From the NCBI GenBank assembly GCA_023458535.1, contig JAEWYW010000074.1:1-64000 (forward strand): a stretch of DNA of 64,000 nucleotides, written 5' to 3'. The notes under the pieces were generated by a model that had not been told where the DNA came from, did not search any database, and was given only the letters and a program-made list of their open reading frames with translations. This document shows, piece after piece, positions 24,892 to 33,765 of this stretch (positions are counted from its first letter, which is position 1; every line of letters starts with the position of its first letter). The position numbers and the translations under genes were made by a program. Origin of the DNA: Bacteroidota bacterium. GTDB taxonomy: Bacteria; Bacteroidota; Bacteroidia; Flavobacteriales; Weeksellaceae.

Positions 24892-24922
24892 AAAAAATGC
24901 CCCAATTTTTGGAGCATTTTTT
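24892..24922. terminator. terminator of the nfu gene
   Basis: AAAAAATGC (24892-24900) pairs with GCATTTTTT (24914-24922), with a weaker inner stem. Works for the minus-strand operon that ends at 24942. Confidence 0.75.
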
Positions 24923-24941
24923 ATTAGTAAGAATAAGAAGC

Positions 24942-25196
24942 CTAATCCTGTTCTACGCTTAAAACTTCATCAATTTCTGGAGCGAATTGCTTAATTGTAT
25001 TTTCTACGCCAAGCTTCATGGTAGAGAAACTTACAGGACATCCCGAACAATTTCCAAGTAATTTCACAAACACTTTATTTTCCTTAACATCTATCAATTC
25101 GATATCGCCACCATCTTTGTTTAAAAACGGGCGTATACTCTCCAGAGCTTCCATTACTTTGGTTACCGTTTCTTCGTGGTTTATTGTAGCACTCAT
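24942..25196 (-). CDS. NifU-like C-terminal domain iron-sulfur protein
   Basis: 84 residues, a stand-alone Nfu domain. GGDIELIDV and LGNCSGCPVS carry Cys50 and Cys53 of the CxxC site that holds a 4Fe-4S cluster shared between two monomers. It acts as an intermediate Fe-S carrier. It lies 72 bases downstream of the Mrp gene on the same strand, so the two probably form a Fe-S delivery operon. Confidence 0.92.
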   Translation of the reverse strand: MSATINHEETVTKVMEALESIRPFLNKDGGDIELIDVKENKVFVKLLGNCSGCPVSFSTMKLGVENTIKQFAPEIDEVLSVEQD

Positions 25197-25268
25197 ATTT
25201 TTTAATCTCTGTTGCTTATCAGCTTAATTATTAATAATTACCCTAAAATACAATATTTTTCTCAATAT

Positions 25269-26378
25269 CTACTTTTTAGGCGAGCAACCTGCCACGGTTG
25301 TAATTTTTACAGCTTCAGTTGCAGGAAGAAACTTATTTCTTTCTACTAAACTTTCCACCATATTTTGGGCTGTTTTTTTATAAATTTCTTCAATTTTGGA
25401 ACCTTCCTGTAATGCAGCTGGACGCCCAATATCGCCCGCTTCTCTGATGCTTTGGATAATTGGAATCTCCCCTAATACTGGAATCCCCAAATCGGTTGCC
25501 AAGAACTGCGCACCGTGGTTTCCGAAGATATAATACTTATTATCAGGCAGTTCTTCAGGAGTGAAATATGCCATATTTTCTATCAATCCTAAAACCGGAA
25601 TATTGATGCTTTCCATTTGAAACATTGCAATACCTTTTCTTACATCTGCCAAAGCAACATGTTGAGGGGTACTCACAATCACTGCTCCCGTTACTGGAAC
25701 TTCTTGAATAATTGATAAATGAATATCGCCCGTGCCTGGAGGAAGATCAATTAATAAAAAGTCTAATTCGCCCCAAGCTGCATCTCGTAACATTTGATTT
25801 AAGGCTTTAGATGCCATTGGTCCTCGCCATACTACCGCCTGGTTTGCGCCGGAGAAATAACCTATGGAAAGCATTTTTACGCCATAATTTTCGATAGGTT
25901 TCATTAAACTTTTGCCATCCACCTCTACGGAAATAGGTTTTTGTCCTTCTGTATCAAACATCGTAGGAACGGAAGGCCCATAAATATCCGCATCTAAGAT
26001 TCCGACTTTGAAACCCATTTTTGCAAGAGTAACCGCCAAATTGGCTGAAACCGTAGATTTCCCTACCCCACCTTTACCAGATGCAATCGCAATTATGTTT
26101 TTTATACCCGGAATTTCTTTACCTTTTATCTGACTCTGCTGAATTTCACTAGGTTCAGGAGAGGTAATTTTAAGTTTCAAGTTGATGTTCTCACCAAATT
26201 CACTGGCGAAAGCCTGTTTCATTGCTACCTCAAGTTTCTTTTTCTCATGCATCGCAGGTGAATGTGCTTTCATATCAATATAGATATCGTCACCCATTAC
26301 TTGTAGATTGGTTACTAAATCATCTACTTCTATATCTTTTAGGAAGTCTTGAACCTTTTCTTTCTTCAACATATACAT
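25269..26378 (-). CDS. mrp: Mrp/ApbC-family P-loop ATPase, iron-sulfur carrier
   Basis: 369 residues. An N-terminal MIP18/DUF59-type domain (about 1-85), then the P-loop ATPase with the deviant Walker A GKGGVGKST, the DADIYGPSVP motif and LLIDLPPGTGDIHL. It loads or delivers Fe-S clusters to apoproteins. The CxxC seen in many homologues is not obvious; the end is GCSPKK. A second ATG two codons in is possible. A -7 box, TAATTTTG (minus, 26390-26397), lies 11 bases upstream. Confidence 0.93.
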   Translation of the reverse strand: MYMLKKEKVQDFLKDIEVDDLVTNLQVMGDDIYIDMKAHSPAMHEKKKLEVAMKQAFASEFGENINLKLKITSPEPSEIQQSQIKGKEIPGIKNIIAIASGKGGVGKSTVSANLAVTLAKMGFKVGILDADIYGPSVPTMFDTEGQKPISVEVDGKSLMKPIENYGVKMLSIGYFSGANQAVVWRGPMASKALNQMLRDAAWGELDFLLIDLPPGTGDIHLSIIQEVPVTGAVIVSTPQHVALADVRKGIAMFQMESINIPVLGLIENMAYFTPEELPDNKYYIFGNHGAQFLATDLGIPVLGEIPIIQSIREAGDIGRPAALQEGSKIEEIYKKTAQNMVESLVERNKFLPATEAVKITTVAGCSPKK

Positions 26379-26467
26379 TAATTATAATACAAAATTACGG
26401 AATTATTTCCGCAATTTAGAATGATTAAATATTTGTATTGAGAAAATCAATATTTCGCAATGAAGAT

Positions 26468-26493
26468 AAAAAAAGACCTCACAAATGAAGTCT
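26468..26493 (-). terminator. terminator of the proline dehydrogenase gene
   Basis: On the minus strand a stem-loop (arms 26474-26481 and 26486-26493, one mismatch, loop of 4) is followed by a T tract. It lies 25 bases past the stop codon. Confidence 0.65.
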
Positions 26494-26517
26494 CTATAAA
26501 AGTGGAATGTTGACAAT

Positions 26518-27684
26518 TTATTTTTTTCTTCTGTCCAATTCTTTTTGAATTAAACCAAGCTCTCTACCTGTTTGTCCGGCCACAGAGGTATTCTCTTGAG
26601 CCCTGCGTGTTAAATACGGGACAACATCTTTTACGGGACCATAAGGAAGATATTTAGCGACATTGTATCCTTTATCCGCCAGATAAAAACTGATATTATC
26701 ACTCATACCGTATAGCTGACCGAAATAAATATGCGGATTATCATGCGCTAAACTTTTCGCCTTCATTTTATCCATCACAAGCTCAGACGACGTTTCGTTA
26801 TGGGTTCCGAAGAATGCTGAAACTTTGTCTAAATGGTTCATCACAAAATCAATTCCTGCATTGTAATTTTTATCCGTTGCATCTTTCGTAGGCTGAATAG
26901 GATCTTTATAGCCTTTTTCCTGAGCTCTTGCACGTTCTTTCTCCATGTATGCGCCACGAACAATTTTATATCCAATAAAATAATTTTTTTCTTTAGCTCT
27001 TTGTAACTGTGCTTCCATGTATTCCAACCTTCCTGTTCTGTACATCTGTATGGTGTTCCAAACGATAGGTTTTTCTTGGTTGTATTTTTCCATCATTTCT
27101 TCACAAAGATGGTCTGCTGCATCTTGCATCCAAGTTTCTTCCGCATCAATCATCACTTTCTTATCGTTTTCATAGCAAAGTTTACAAACTTCGTCAAATC
27201 TTCTAACCACTCTTGCCCATTCTTCTTTCTGACTGGTTGTTAACTCCGCTTTTTTGCCCACCAGTTCATAAATATCAATCCTTCCAAATGCCGTGGGCTT
27301 AAAAACTATAAATGGTATCGCTGGATTTCCGACAGAGAATCTTACAATATCTTTTATCTCCTTGCAGACTGCATCAAAAGTTTCCTCATCTTCCTTGCCT
27401 TCAATAGAATAATCGAAAATGCTCCCCACTCCCCTTTTAAAAAGCTGCTTAACTACCTTCATACTTTCCTCACGGGTTTCACCACCACAAAATTGTGCAA
27501 AAAGAGTGTCTTTTACGATATCTTTTACGAAAGGAAAATTATTATGGACAGTAAAGTTAAGCACTGAGGTTCCCATTTTTGTTAATGACGGATTGGCCAT
27601 CATTTTAAACATCCAATAGGCTTTTTTAAGTTGTGCATCTGTTTTATCTGCAAATGCAACTTTAGTATCGTTGAAAATAGACAT
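26518..27684 (-). CDS. proline dehydrogenase
   Basis: A 388-residue stand-alone proline dehydrogenase. The beta/alpha-barrel signature blocks are present: DAEETWMQDA, GYKIVRGAYMEKERARA (FAD and proline binding), FFGTHNETS and YLPYGPVKDVVPYLTRRAQENT (the RR pair that binds the proline carboxylate). It oxidises proline to pyrroline-5-carboxylate with FAD and feeds electrons to the quinone pool. A -7 box, TACATTTG (minus, 27710-27717), lies 25 bases upstream. Confidence 0.95.
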   Translation of the reverse strand: MSIFNDTKVAFADKTDAQLKKAYWMFKMMANPSLTKMGTSVLNFTVHNNFPFVKDIVKDTLFAQFCGGETREESMKVVKQLFKRGVGSIFDYSIEGKEDEETFDAVCKEIKDIVRFSVGNPAIPFIVFKPTAFGRIDIYELVGKKAELTTSQKEEWARVVRRFDEVCKLCYENDKKVMIDAEETWMQDAADHLCEEMMEKYNQEKPIVWNTIQMYRTGRLEYMEAQLQRAKEKNYFIGYKIVRGAYMEKERARAQEKGYKDPIQPTKDATDKNYNAGIDFVMNHLDKVSAFFGTHNETSSELVMDKMKAKSLAHDNPHIYFGQLYGMSDNISFYLADKGYNVAKYLPYGPVKDVVPYLTRRAQENTSVAGQTGRELGLIQKELDRRKK

Positions 27685-27748
27685 TGTCTTTATTTAAATT
27701 TTGTTGATGCAAATGTACTAATAACTTGAATTGTGAGGAAAGGAAGAA

Positions 27749-28663
27749 TCAATTAAATTTAAATTCAATTCCATAAAAAAGCATAGCGATAATGCCCACA
27801 AAAATCCACAAACGAAGTATGTTGAGCGTAAGAAATCGGTATTTTCTGCTGAAATCTAGAATTAGGTAAGTACAAAGACAAAAAACACCCAATCCTGCAA
27901 CAAAGTAATACCCCATAAATCCATTAATTCCCGATTTGTATATTAACAGCATTGAAATGACGTAACTGCTGATCAATAAACTAACGATAATTATCTTGGT
28001 CGTTTTAATATTGAAAAAATTAGCAATGGTGATATAGCCAAAAGTTTTATCTGCTTTTCGGGTTAAAGTATCTTTTACAACATCTATACAAAGCAAAACA
28101 AAGAAGATAAAAAGTGCCATCAAAAACAGTTTCTTAGAAAAAGTTTCATAATACACCATCATTCCAAAGAATGGATAGAGCGTTAAACCCACGAAGGTGA
28201 GGTTGTTAATGATAAGAATTCTGCTGAGTTTATGGCTGTAAAACCACATGAAAAACTGGTAGATGAGAAAAAAAATGAAAACATTTCTGGAAATGAAAAA
28301 TGCGGTTCCCAATGAAATGACATTCAAAATAATGTAAACAGTAAGAAAATATTTTTGCTTGAGAAAACTTTGTATTCGCGTCCTAAAAGGCTTTACCACA
28401 TGATCTTTTTCAAGATCGTAAAACTGATTGATGATTCCACCTGCTAAAATGCTCAAAACGGTACAAAAAATAATGCCGTGCACTTTATAATCAAAGACAA
28501 AATTCCGCAGACTTTCTTCCTGATTGAATAAGAAAAATGTGGAAACATAGAGCGCAAAAGTGAGAATGATGGTCACCATAAGACGCGCACCTAAAATAAA
28601 GCCCATCAATTGTGAAAATCGATAGGCAATATTTTTATTTTGTTTAGGTTTGTTGCTGTCCAT
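27749..28663 (-). CDS. UbiA-family prenyltransferase
   Basis: 304 residues with about eight or nine membrane helices. The two Asp-rich motifs of the family are present: NQFYDLEKDHVVKPFR (N-x3-D-x3-D) and DVVKDTLTRKADKTFGY. It attaches a polyprenyl chain to an acceptor ring or polyol; the acceptor cannot be told from sequence. It starts 20 bases after the mevalonate kinase gene, so isoprenoid supply and use are probably co-expressed. Confidence 0.85.
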   Translation of the reverse strand: MDSNKPKQNKNIAYRFSQLMGFILGARLMVTIILTFALYVSTFFLFNQEESLRNFVFDYKVHGIIFCTVLSILAGGIINQFYDLEKDHVVKPFRTRIQSFLKQKYFLTVYIILNVISLGTAFFISRNVFIFFLIYQFFMWFYSHKLSRILIINNLTFVGLTLYPFFGMMVYYETFSKKLFLMALFIFFVLLCIDVVKDTLTRKADKTFGYITIANFFNIKTTKIIIVSLLISSYVISMLLIYKSGINGFMGYYFVAGLGVFCLCTYLILDFSRKYRFLTLNILRLWIFVGIIAMLFYGIEFKFN

Positions 28664-28683
28664 TAATTAACTCAGGAAAGTTT

Positions 28684-29610
28684 TTAAAACCTGTAAATGA
28701 CTTCTTTGTGGAAACCTTCTAACATTTTTTCTGCTTTGCTGTAATCTTTGGTGAACCCTAAAATATAGCCTCCGCCACCACTTCCGCAAAGTTTCAGATA
28801 GTAAGCGTTAGAATCTAAACCTTTTTTCCAAACATTGAATAAACTTTCTGGAATCATCGGTCGGAAGTGTTCGTACGCCCAATGCGAAAGCTTCTTTAAA
28901 TTTCTGAAAAATGGATTCATGTCTTTCTTTAGAAAGGCATCTATACAAGCATTATTGTAGCGGATAAATTCTTCCTTCAGCGTCTTTCTGAAACCTTCGG
29001 TTTTCATTTTTTCAAAGAAAATCTGAATCATGGGTCCAGTTTCACCCACCATTCCAGAATCAATTAGAAAAATGGCTCCTTTGCCATCTTCACCGTTAGG
29101 AATCGCTACTTTATCAACACTCTCTTTACTTTCGATAAGAATTGGAAGATTCATATAGCAGATCAATGGATCAATGCCTGAACTTTTGCCATGGAAAAAA
29201 CTCTCCATTAAGCCAAAAACACTTCTTAAGTTTTTCAATTCATCTTTAGAAATGGTTTCAGGATTAAATTTATTGATGGAATATCTGTCGAAAACTGCAG
29301 CTACCAAAGCCCCAGAACTTCCTACACCATACCCCTGTGGAATATTACTATCGAAGAATAGACCTTGTCCAATTTCTCTCTTAAAATTATCTACATCCAA
29401 CTCGAAACCGGTTGGCAATTCAAGATTTTGTAAATATTCAGAATAATTTTTTAAATGAAAATTAGATTTTTTTTCAAAATCAGACTCCAGTTCAGAAAAC
29501 TTAAAAGCACCTTTATAAAAGCTATAAGGAAGGGTTAACCCTTGGGAATCCTCAATAATTCCGTATTCGCCGAATAAAAGAATTTTAGCATAAAATAAAG
29601 GATTGGTCAT
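28684..29610 (-). CDS. mvk: GHMP kinase, probably mevalonate kinase
   Basis: 308 residues. AKILLFGEYGIIEDSQGL at the start, the GHMP phosphate loop PQGYGVGSSGALVAAVFD, and the C-terminal KLCGSGGGGYILGF match mevalonate kinase. HGKSSGIDPLI carries the catalytic Asp. It phosphorylates mevalonate in the mevalonate route used by flavobacteria. A -7 element, TAAATTTG (minus, 29635-29642), lies 24 bases upstream. Operon with the UbiA gene downstream. Confidence 0.87.
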   Translation of the reverse strand: MTNPLFYAKILLFGEYGIIEDSQGLTLPYSFYKGAFKFSELESDFEKKSNFHLKNYSEYLQNLELPTGFELDVDNFKREIGQGLFFDSNIPQGYGVGSSGALVAAVFDRYSINKFNPETISKDELKNLRSVFGLMESFFHGKSSGIDPLICYMNLPILIESKESVDKVAIPNGEDGKGAIFLIDSGMVGETGPMIQIFFEKMKTEGFRKTLKEEFIRYNNACIDAFLKKDMNPFFRNLKKLSHWAYEHFRPMIPESLFNVWKKGLDSNAYYLKLCGSGGGGYILGFTKDYSKAEKMLEGFHKEVIYRF

Positions 29611-29704
29611 AATTTTATTTGTGTTTATTTTTTACAAATTTACGAAAAAAAACGTCATTTAATTTAAGCAATTATAATGCCTAAAAAATGTTAATTCGAG
29701 ATAT

Positions 29705-31192
29705 TTATCCTTCTTTAGTTTTGAATGCATTTATTTTCACAAAACGGATCAGAACCAGTCCGATTGCAAAAAATACCGTCATTGATAGCGCAGCATAACG
29801 CATATTGTTGAAATGCTCAATTAAAGTAGCAAAAATGAAAGTTCCTAAAATAATCGCTAATTTTTCTAAAACATCGTAAAAGCTGAAGAATGTTGTATTT
29901 TCCATAGAATCTATCGGCAACAATTTAGAATATGTAGATCTGGACATCGCCTGCAAACCACCCATCACCAAACCGACAACGGCTGCTACACCGTAAAACT
30001 GATATTCTACATTTGGGTTTTCCTTGTTGAGATAATAAGCCGACAGACAAGCAACTATCCAAAGAATGATACAGATGGAAATAACATTTTTATTACCAAT
30101 TTTTCTTGATAACCAAGAGAAGAATAAAGCTCCTATAATCGCTTCAATTTGAATCACCAATAAGGTCGCAATTAATTTATCCTGCTCCAAATTGATTTCA
30201 CTTTTGCCGAATAATGTCGCCATCAAGAAAATGGTTTGCATTCCTACGCTGAAAAAGAAAAAACTCGATAAGAAAAATTTGAGGTTTTTATCTTTGAAAA
30301 GATTTCCTCCCACGCGAAATAATTCCCTGAAACTTTCTTTGGCAACATCCAAATAAAAGTGAATATTATCTTTTAAAACTTCGAAAAAACCACCTTGCTC
30401 TTCATGCTTTTTAAAGATATTTTTATAATTCAATAAGACCAAATCTTTTGGAAGTTTGTCCTTAACATCACCAAACTGTGGTAAATGTTTGAAGGTATAC
30501 TGAGAGAAGCCAAACCACCAAGCACCCGTCAACAAGAAGCTTATACGAGTATAGAGAAGCTGCTGCTCAGGACCTTTTGCAAAGACTTGTATGAGCAATA
30601 AACAAATAATTACCAATACCACTGAACCAATGTATCCATATACATAGCCTCTGGCTGAAAGTGCATCCTGCTTATCTGGTGTGGCAATATCGGGTAAAAA
30701 TGAATTGTAAAAGACCAAACTTCCCCAGAATCCTACACTCGCTGTTATGCTGAAGAGCAGACCGAGAAAGACATTGTGCATCCCTGTAAACATCGCCAAT
30801 CCCATACATGAGGTCGCTCCTAAATAACAGAAAAACTGCAAAAAAGATTTTTTGTTACCAATGGTATCCGCCAAAGAGGATAAGAAAGGAGATAGCAAAA
30901 CCACGATAAGAAATGAAATGGTAAGGGAATACCCGTAAACAGCGTCTGGCTGATATTCTCTCCCAAAAATATTAATCATATGCCTTACAGGAACATCAAT
31001 CCATCTTCCTGTCTCTTCCACATACTCCTTCTTCTCGTGAGCCGTGGTAAGAATAGAAAAATAAATAGGAAAAATAGTAGATGTTATTACCAAAGAATAC
31101 ACAGAGTTTGCCCAGTCGTAAACTGCCCAAGCCTTCATGATCTTGGGATTGTTCTTAATATTATTCCGAGGTATATTTGAATTTTCAGACAT
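29705..31192 (-). CDS. MFS transporter of the UMF1/Atg22 type
   Basis: 495 residues, about twelve membrane helices. The N-terminal KAWAVYDWANSVYSLVITSTIFPIYF and later YGYSLTISFLIVVLLSPFLSSLAD match the UMF1/Atg22-like branch (an amino acid exporter in yeast). The long cytoplasmic loop in the middle (residues 245-300) is charged. The substrate in bacteria is unknown. A perfect -7 element, TATTTTTG (minus, 31212-31219), lies 19 bases upstream, next to the terminator of the thiolase gene. Confidence 0.83.
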   Translation of the reverse strand: MSENSNIPRNNIKNNPKIMKAWAVYDWANSVYSLVITSTIFPIYFSILTTAHEKKEYVEETGRWIDVPVRHMINIFGREYQPDAVYGYSLTISFLIVVLLSPFLSSLADTIGNKKSFLQFFCYLGATSCMGLAMFTGMHNVFLGLLFSITASVGFWGSLVFYNSFLPDIATPDKQDALSARGYVYGYIGSVVLVIICLLLIQVFAKGPEQQLLYTRISFLLTGAWWFGFSQYTFKHLPQFGDVKDKLPKDLVLLNYKNIFKKHEEQGGFFEVLKDNIHFYLDVAKESFRELFRVGGNLFKDKNLKFFLSSFFFFSVGMQTIFLMATLFGKSEINLEQDKLIATLLVIQIEAIIGALFFSWLSRKIGNKNVISICIILWIVACLSAYYLNKENPNVEYQFYGVAAVVGLVMGGLQAMSRSTYSKLLPIDSMENTTFFSFYDVLEKLAIILGTFIFATLIEHFNNMRYAALSMTVFFAIGLVLIRFVKINAFKTKEG

Positions 31193-31220
31193 TATTATTA
31201 TTTAAGTAGCACAAAAATAG

Positions 31221-31249
31221 AAAAACCACCGAATATTCGATGGTTTTTT
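31221..31249 (-). terminator. terminator of the thiolase operon
   Basis: AAAAACCA (31221-31228) pairs with TGGTTTTT (31241-31248) with an inner CGAATATTCG stem. Read on the minus strand, a T tract follows. Confidence 0.75.
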
Positions 31250-31278
31250 ATATAATGTTTTATTGAATTAACGATAAA

Positions 31279-32460
31279 TTATTGCATATTTTCAATAACA
31301 ATAGCAGAAGCACCTCCACCACCGTTACAGATAGCCGCTGCACCATATTTACCACCATTTTGCTTCAACACATTAATCAAAGTGACAATAATTCTTGAAC
31401 CTGAACTTCCCAGTGGATGACCTAAAGCTACTGCACCACCGTTCACATTCACTTTAGAAGCATCAAGACCTAAAATTTTATTGTTTGCTAAACCTACTAC
31501 CGAGAAAGCTTCATTAAACTCGAAGAAATCTATGTCTGAAATTTCTAATCCAGCTTTCTTAAGTGCTACAGGTAAAGCTTTTGCTGGAGCCGTAGTGAAA
31601 TTCTCAGGCTCATGTGCCGCATCTGCATAAGAAACGATTTTAGCCAAAGGCTTTAATCCCAGCTCTTCCATTTTTTCCTTAGAAATCAAGATTAATGCTG
31701 ATGCACCATCATTTAGAGTAGAAGCATTTGCTGCCGTTACCGTTCCATTTTCTTTTTTGAAAACAGTTGGCAATGTCGCCATTCTTTCAAAATTTACGGC
31801 TTTATATTCTTCATCTTGTGAAAAAACAATAGGATCGCCTTTTCTCTGAGGAATTTCTACAGAAACTACCTCGTCAGTGAATTTTCCTGCCTCCCAAGCT
31901 GCTGCTGCTCTTTTATAAGATTCTGTTGCGAAAGCATCCTGATCTTCTCTTGAAAAATTATAGTCGGTAGCACACTTTTCCGCACAAACGCCCATATGAA
32001 CTTTGTTGTAAACGTCTGTAAGACCATCTAGCACCATTCCGTCCTGCATTTTTACATCTCCCAGTTTAGTAGCTACTCTGGAATTGTAATAATGAGGTAC
32101 CATGGACATGTTCTCCATTCCTCCTGCCACTACTACATCTGCATCTCCTGCTTTAATAGCCTGTGCTGCCATAGAAACAGCTTTCATCCCAGATGCACAA
32201 ACTTTGTTGATAGTTGTAGATGGTGTATGATTTGAAAGTCCTGCTCCCAATGCAACCTGACGTGCTGGAGCCTGGCCCTCGCCTGCTTGTAAAACATTTC
32301 CCATATAGATTTCCTGCACCTGGTTGGGATCTAAACCAATTTTATCTAATGCTCCTTTAACAGCAGTTGCTCCTAATTGAGTTGCCGGAACTGTTGATAA
32401 ACTTCCCATAAAACTTCCCATTGGAGTTCTCACCGCAGAAACTATAAATACTTCTTTCAT
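31279..32460 (-). CDS. acetyl-CoA C-acyltransferase (thiolase)
   Basis: 393 residues, thiolase II type. The nucleophile is Cys88 in INKVCASGMKA; the other active-site motifs are NGGAVALGHPLGSSGSRI (His) and AAICNGGGGASAIVIE (Cys). It condenses or cleaves beta-ketoacyl-CoA; it may make acetoacetyl-CoA for the mevalonate pathway (mvk is 2.8 kb away) or act in degradation. A small membrane protein gene ends 23 bases upstream on the same strand. Confidence 0.93.
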   Translation of the reverse strand: MKEVFIVSAVRTPMGSFMGSLSTVPATQLGATAVKGALDKIGLDPNQVQEIYMGNVLQAGEGQAPARQVALGAGLSNHTPSTTINKVCASGMKAVSMAAQAIKAGDADVVVAGGMENMSMVPHYYNSRVATKLGDVKMQDGMVLDGLTDVYNKVHMGVCAEKCATDYNFSREDQDAFATESYKRAAAAWEAGKFTDEVVSVEIPQRKGDPIVFSQDEEYKAVNFERMATLPTVFKKENGTVTAANASTLNDGASALILISKEKMEELGLKPLAKIVSYADAAHEPENFTTAPAKALPVALKKAGLEISDIDFFEFNEAFSVVGLANNKILGLDASKVNVNGGAVALGHPLGSSGSRIIVTLINVLKQNGGKYGAAAICNGGGGASAIVIENMQ

Positions 32461-32483
32461 GTGTATAATTTTATTTTAGATTT

Positions 32484-32867
32484 TTAATTTGATTTTCTTT
32501 TTGAAAATAGCATCATAATGGCACCACCAAATTCCAACAACCATCCCCACCGTAACTTTACAATTCCTGCTGCCAATTCTTTCAGAGAACTGAAAATCAG
32601 AAAATTGAAATAATCTACCGATTTGAATTTGATCGCAACAATTGTGAAAATAAAGAGTACGATTAGGGAGATCGCAGCACCTTTAATTAATTTTTGGTTT
32701 TTAGTAGCAACACCTACCAATGCAAGCGCCCAAAATACCCAACTTATCATTGTCAGTCTTGAATCAATTTGCCAATAGTTCCAGTTTCCGATAATGGGAA
32801 TATGAACCAGAGGCAAAAAACTTCCAACGATTACCAAAAGTAATCCTAACAATTGAATATTTTTCAT
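32484..32867 (-). CDS. small four-helix membrane protein, unknown
   Basis: 127 residues from the ATG at 32867; the longer frame from 32927 adds 20 non-conserved residues and would run into the terminator of the gene upstream. About four hydrophobic segments: 1-25, 40-60, 65-85 and 105-122. It ends in a basic tail, SKRKSN. Not recognised as a known family. It is probably co-transcribed with the thiolase gene, 23 bases downstream. Confidence 0.6.
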   Translation of the reverse strand: MKNIQLLGLLLVIVGSFLPLVHIPIIGNWNYWQIDSRLTMISWVFWALALVGVATKNQKLIKGAAISLIVLFIFTIVAIKFKSVDYFNFLIFSSLKELAAGIVKLRWGWLLEFGGAIMMLFSKRKSN

Positions 32868-32913
32868 TTTTTCAAGTTGCAAATTACGAAAAAAAACAGA
32901 CTTGTAAAAAGAA

Positions 32914-32938
32914 AAAACACTTCGCAATGAAGTGTTTT
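32914..32938 (-). terminator. terminator of the bifunctional nuclease-nupG operon
   Basis: AAAACACTTC (32914-32923) pairs perfectly with GAAGTGTTTT (32929-32938) around GCAAT. Read on the minus strand, T residues follow. It lies 25 bases past the stop at 32963. Confidence 0.8.
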
Positions 32939-32962
32939 CTGCAATATTTCTTTACCAATGTT

Positions 32963-33742
32963 TTAAGCTCCTTCCTCAGAAAGTCTGGTGTATTCCATTA
33001 CCAAATAACTGAAATGTTCCCATTTGATAGATTTGTAAGGATATTTCTTCATAAACTCTGCATTATCTCCAAACAACATCTTGTAATTCTCCTCAAAATC
33101 AGATTTTTGTAACCAAACAACGTGATCTCCTTTTTTTACATAGTATGATTTTGTAACACCTCCTCCAACACCTGGACTTACGAAACCGCCCACACCGAAC
33201 TTCATACCTCCAGTTTCGGTAGCTCTGGGATCTGCATAAACCTCTATTCTACTGCTGAAATCTGGGTTTACTAACTGCAACAAGTATTCTTTTTCATCTT
33301 TCTTATTTCTAATGGCCGTCTTCAAATTTCGCAAATATACCTCATTAGGATTGGTAGATTTATTTAAACTTTTTCTACCCCAGTTTTTAGAAGTAGATAA
33401 ATATTTAGAAACGGCTAAAGCTTTACCTACTTTTGGTACAGGTAGATACAGTTCTGCAATTTCTTCTGAATCGTATTTATGTGATTTCCCTGCGTTGTCT
33501 TTAATTTCTATGGCGTAAAGCAAACCTTTTTTATAATCTACATCTTTTGCTACACCTTCTACCGTACTTCCATTTTTAAGAATGATAGTGGAAGGTTTTT
33601 TCGTAGATCCCGCTACCAACATTTCATCGAAAAGGTAGTCGTCCATTTTCTTAAGTTGCTCTTTGGAAAAACTTACTTTTTCCTGAGCAAAAACCAATGA
33701 CGATAGTACAACACCGCCAATAATTGATAATTTTCTAATCAT
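32963..33742 (-). CDS. secreted protein of unknown function
   Basis: 259 residues. A signal peptide is clear (IRKLSIIGGVVLSSLVFAQ). The body has short beta-type blocks (TIILKNGSTVEGVAKDVDY resembling an SH3/LSm-like fold), a Lys-rich middle and a Gly-rich patch, GGMKFGVGGFVSPGVGGG. No enzyme motif seen. It starts 23 bases after the nucleoside transporter gene on the same strand, so it is the last gene of a three-gene unit with a bifunctional nuclease at its head. Probably periplasmic or outer-membrane associated; function not known. Confidence 0.7.
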   Translation of the reverse strand: MIRKLSIIGGVVLSSLVFAQEKVSFSKEQLKKMDDYLFDEMLVAGSTKKPSTIILKNGSTVEGVAKDVDYKKGLLYAIEIKDNAGKSHKYDSEEIAELYLPVPKVGKALAVSKYLSTSKNWGRKSLNKSTNPNEVYLRNLKTAIRNKKDEKEYLLQLVNPDFSSRIEVYADPRATETGGMKFGVGGFVSPGVGGGVTKSYYVKKGDHVVWLQKSDFEENYKMLFGDNAEFMKKYPYKSIKWEHFSYLVMEYTRLSEEGA

Positions 33743-33765
33743 ATTTTTATTGTATTTAATGAATA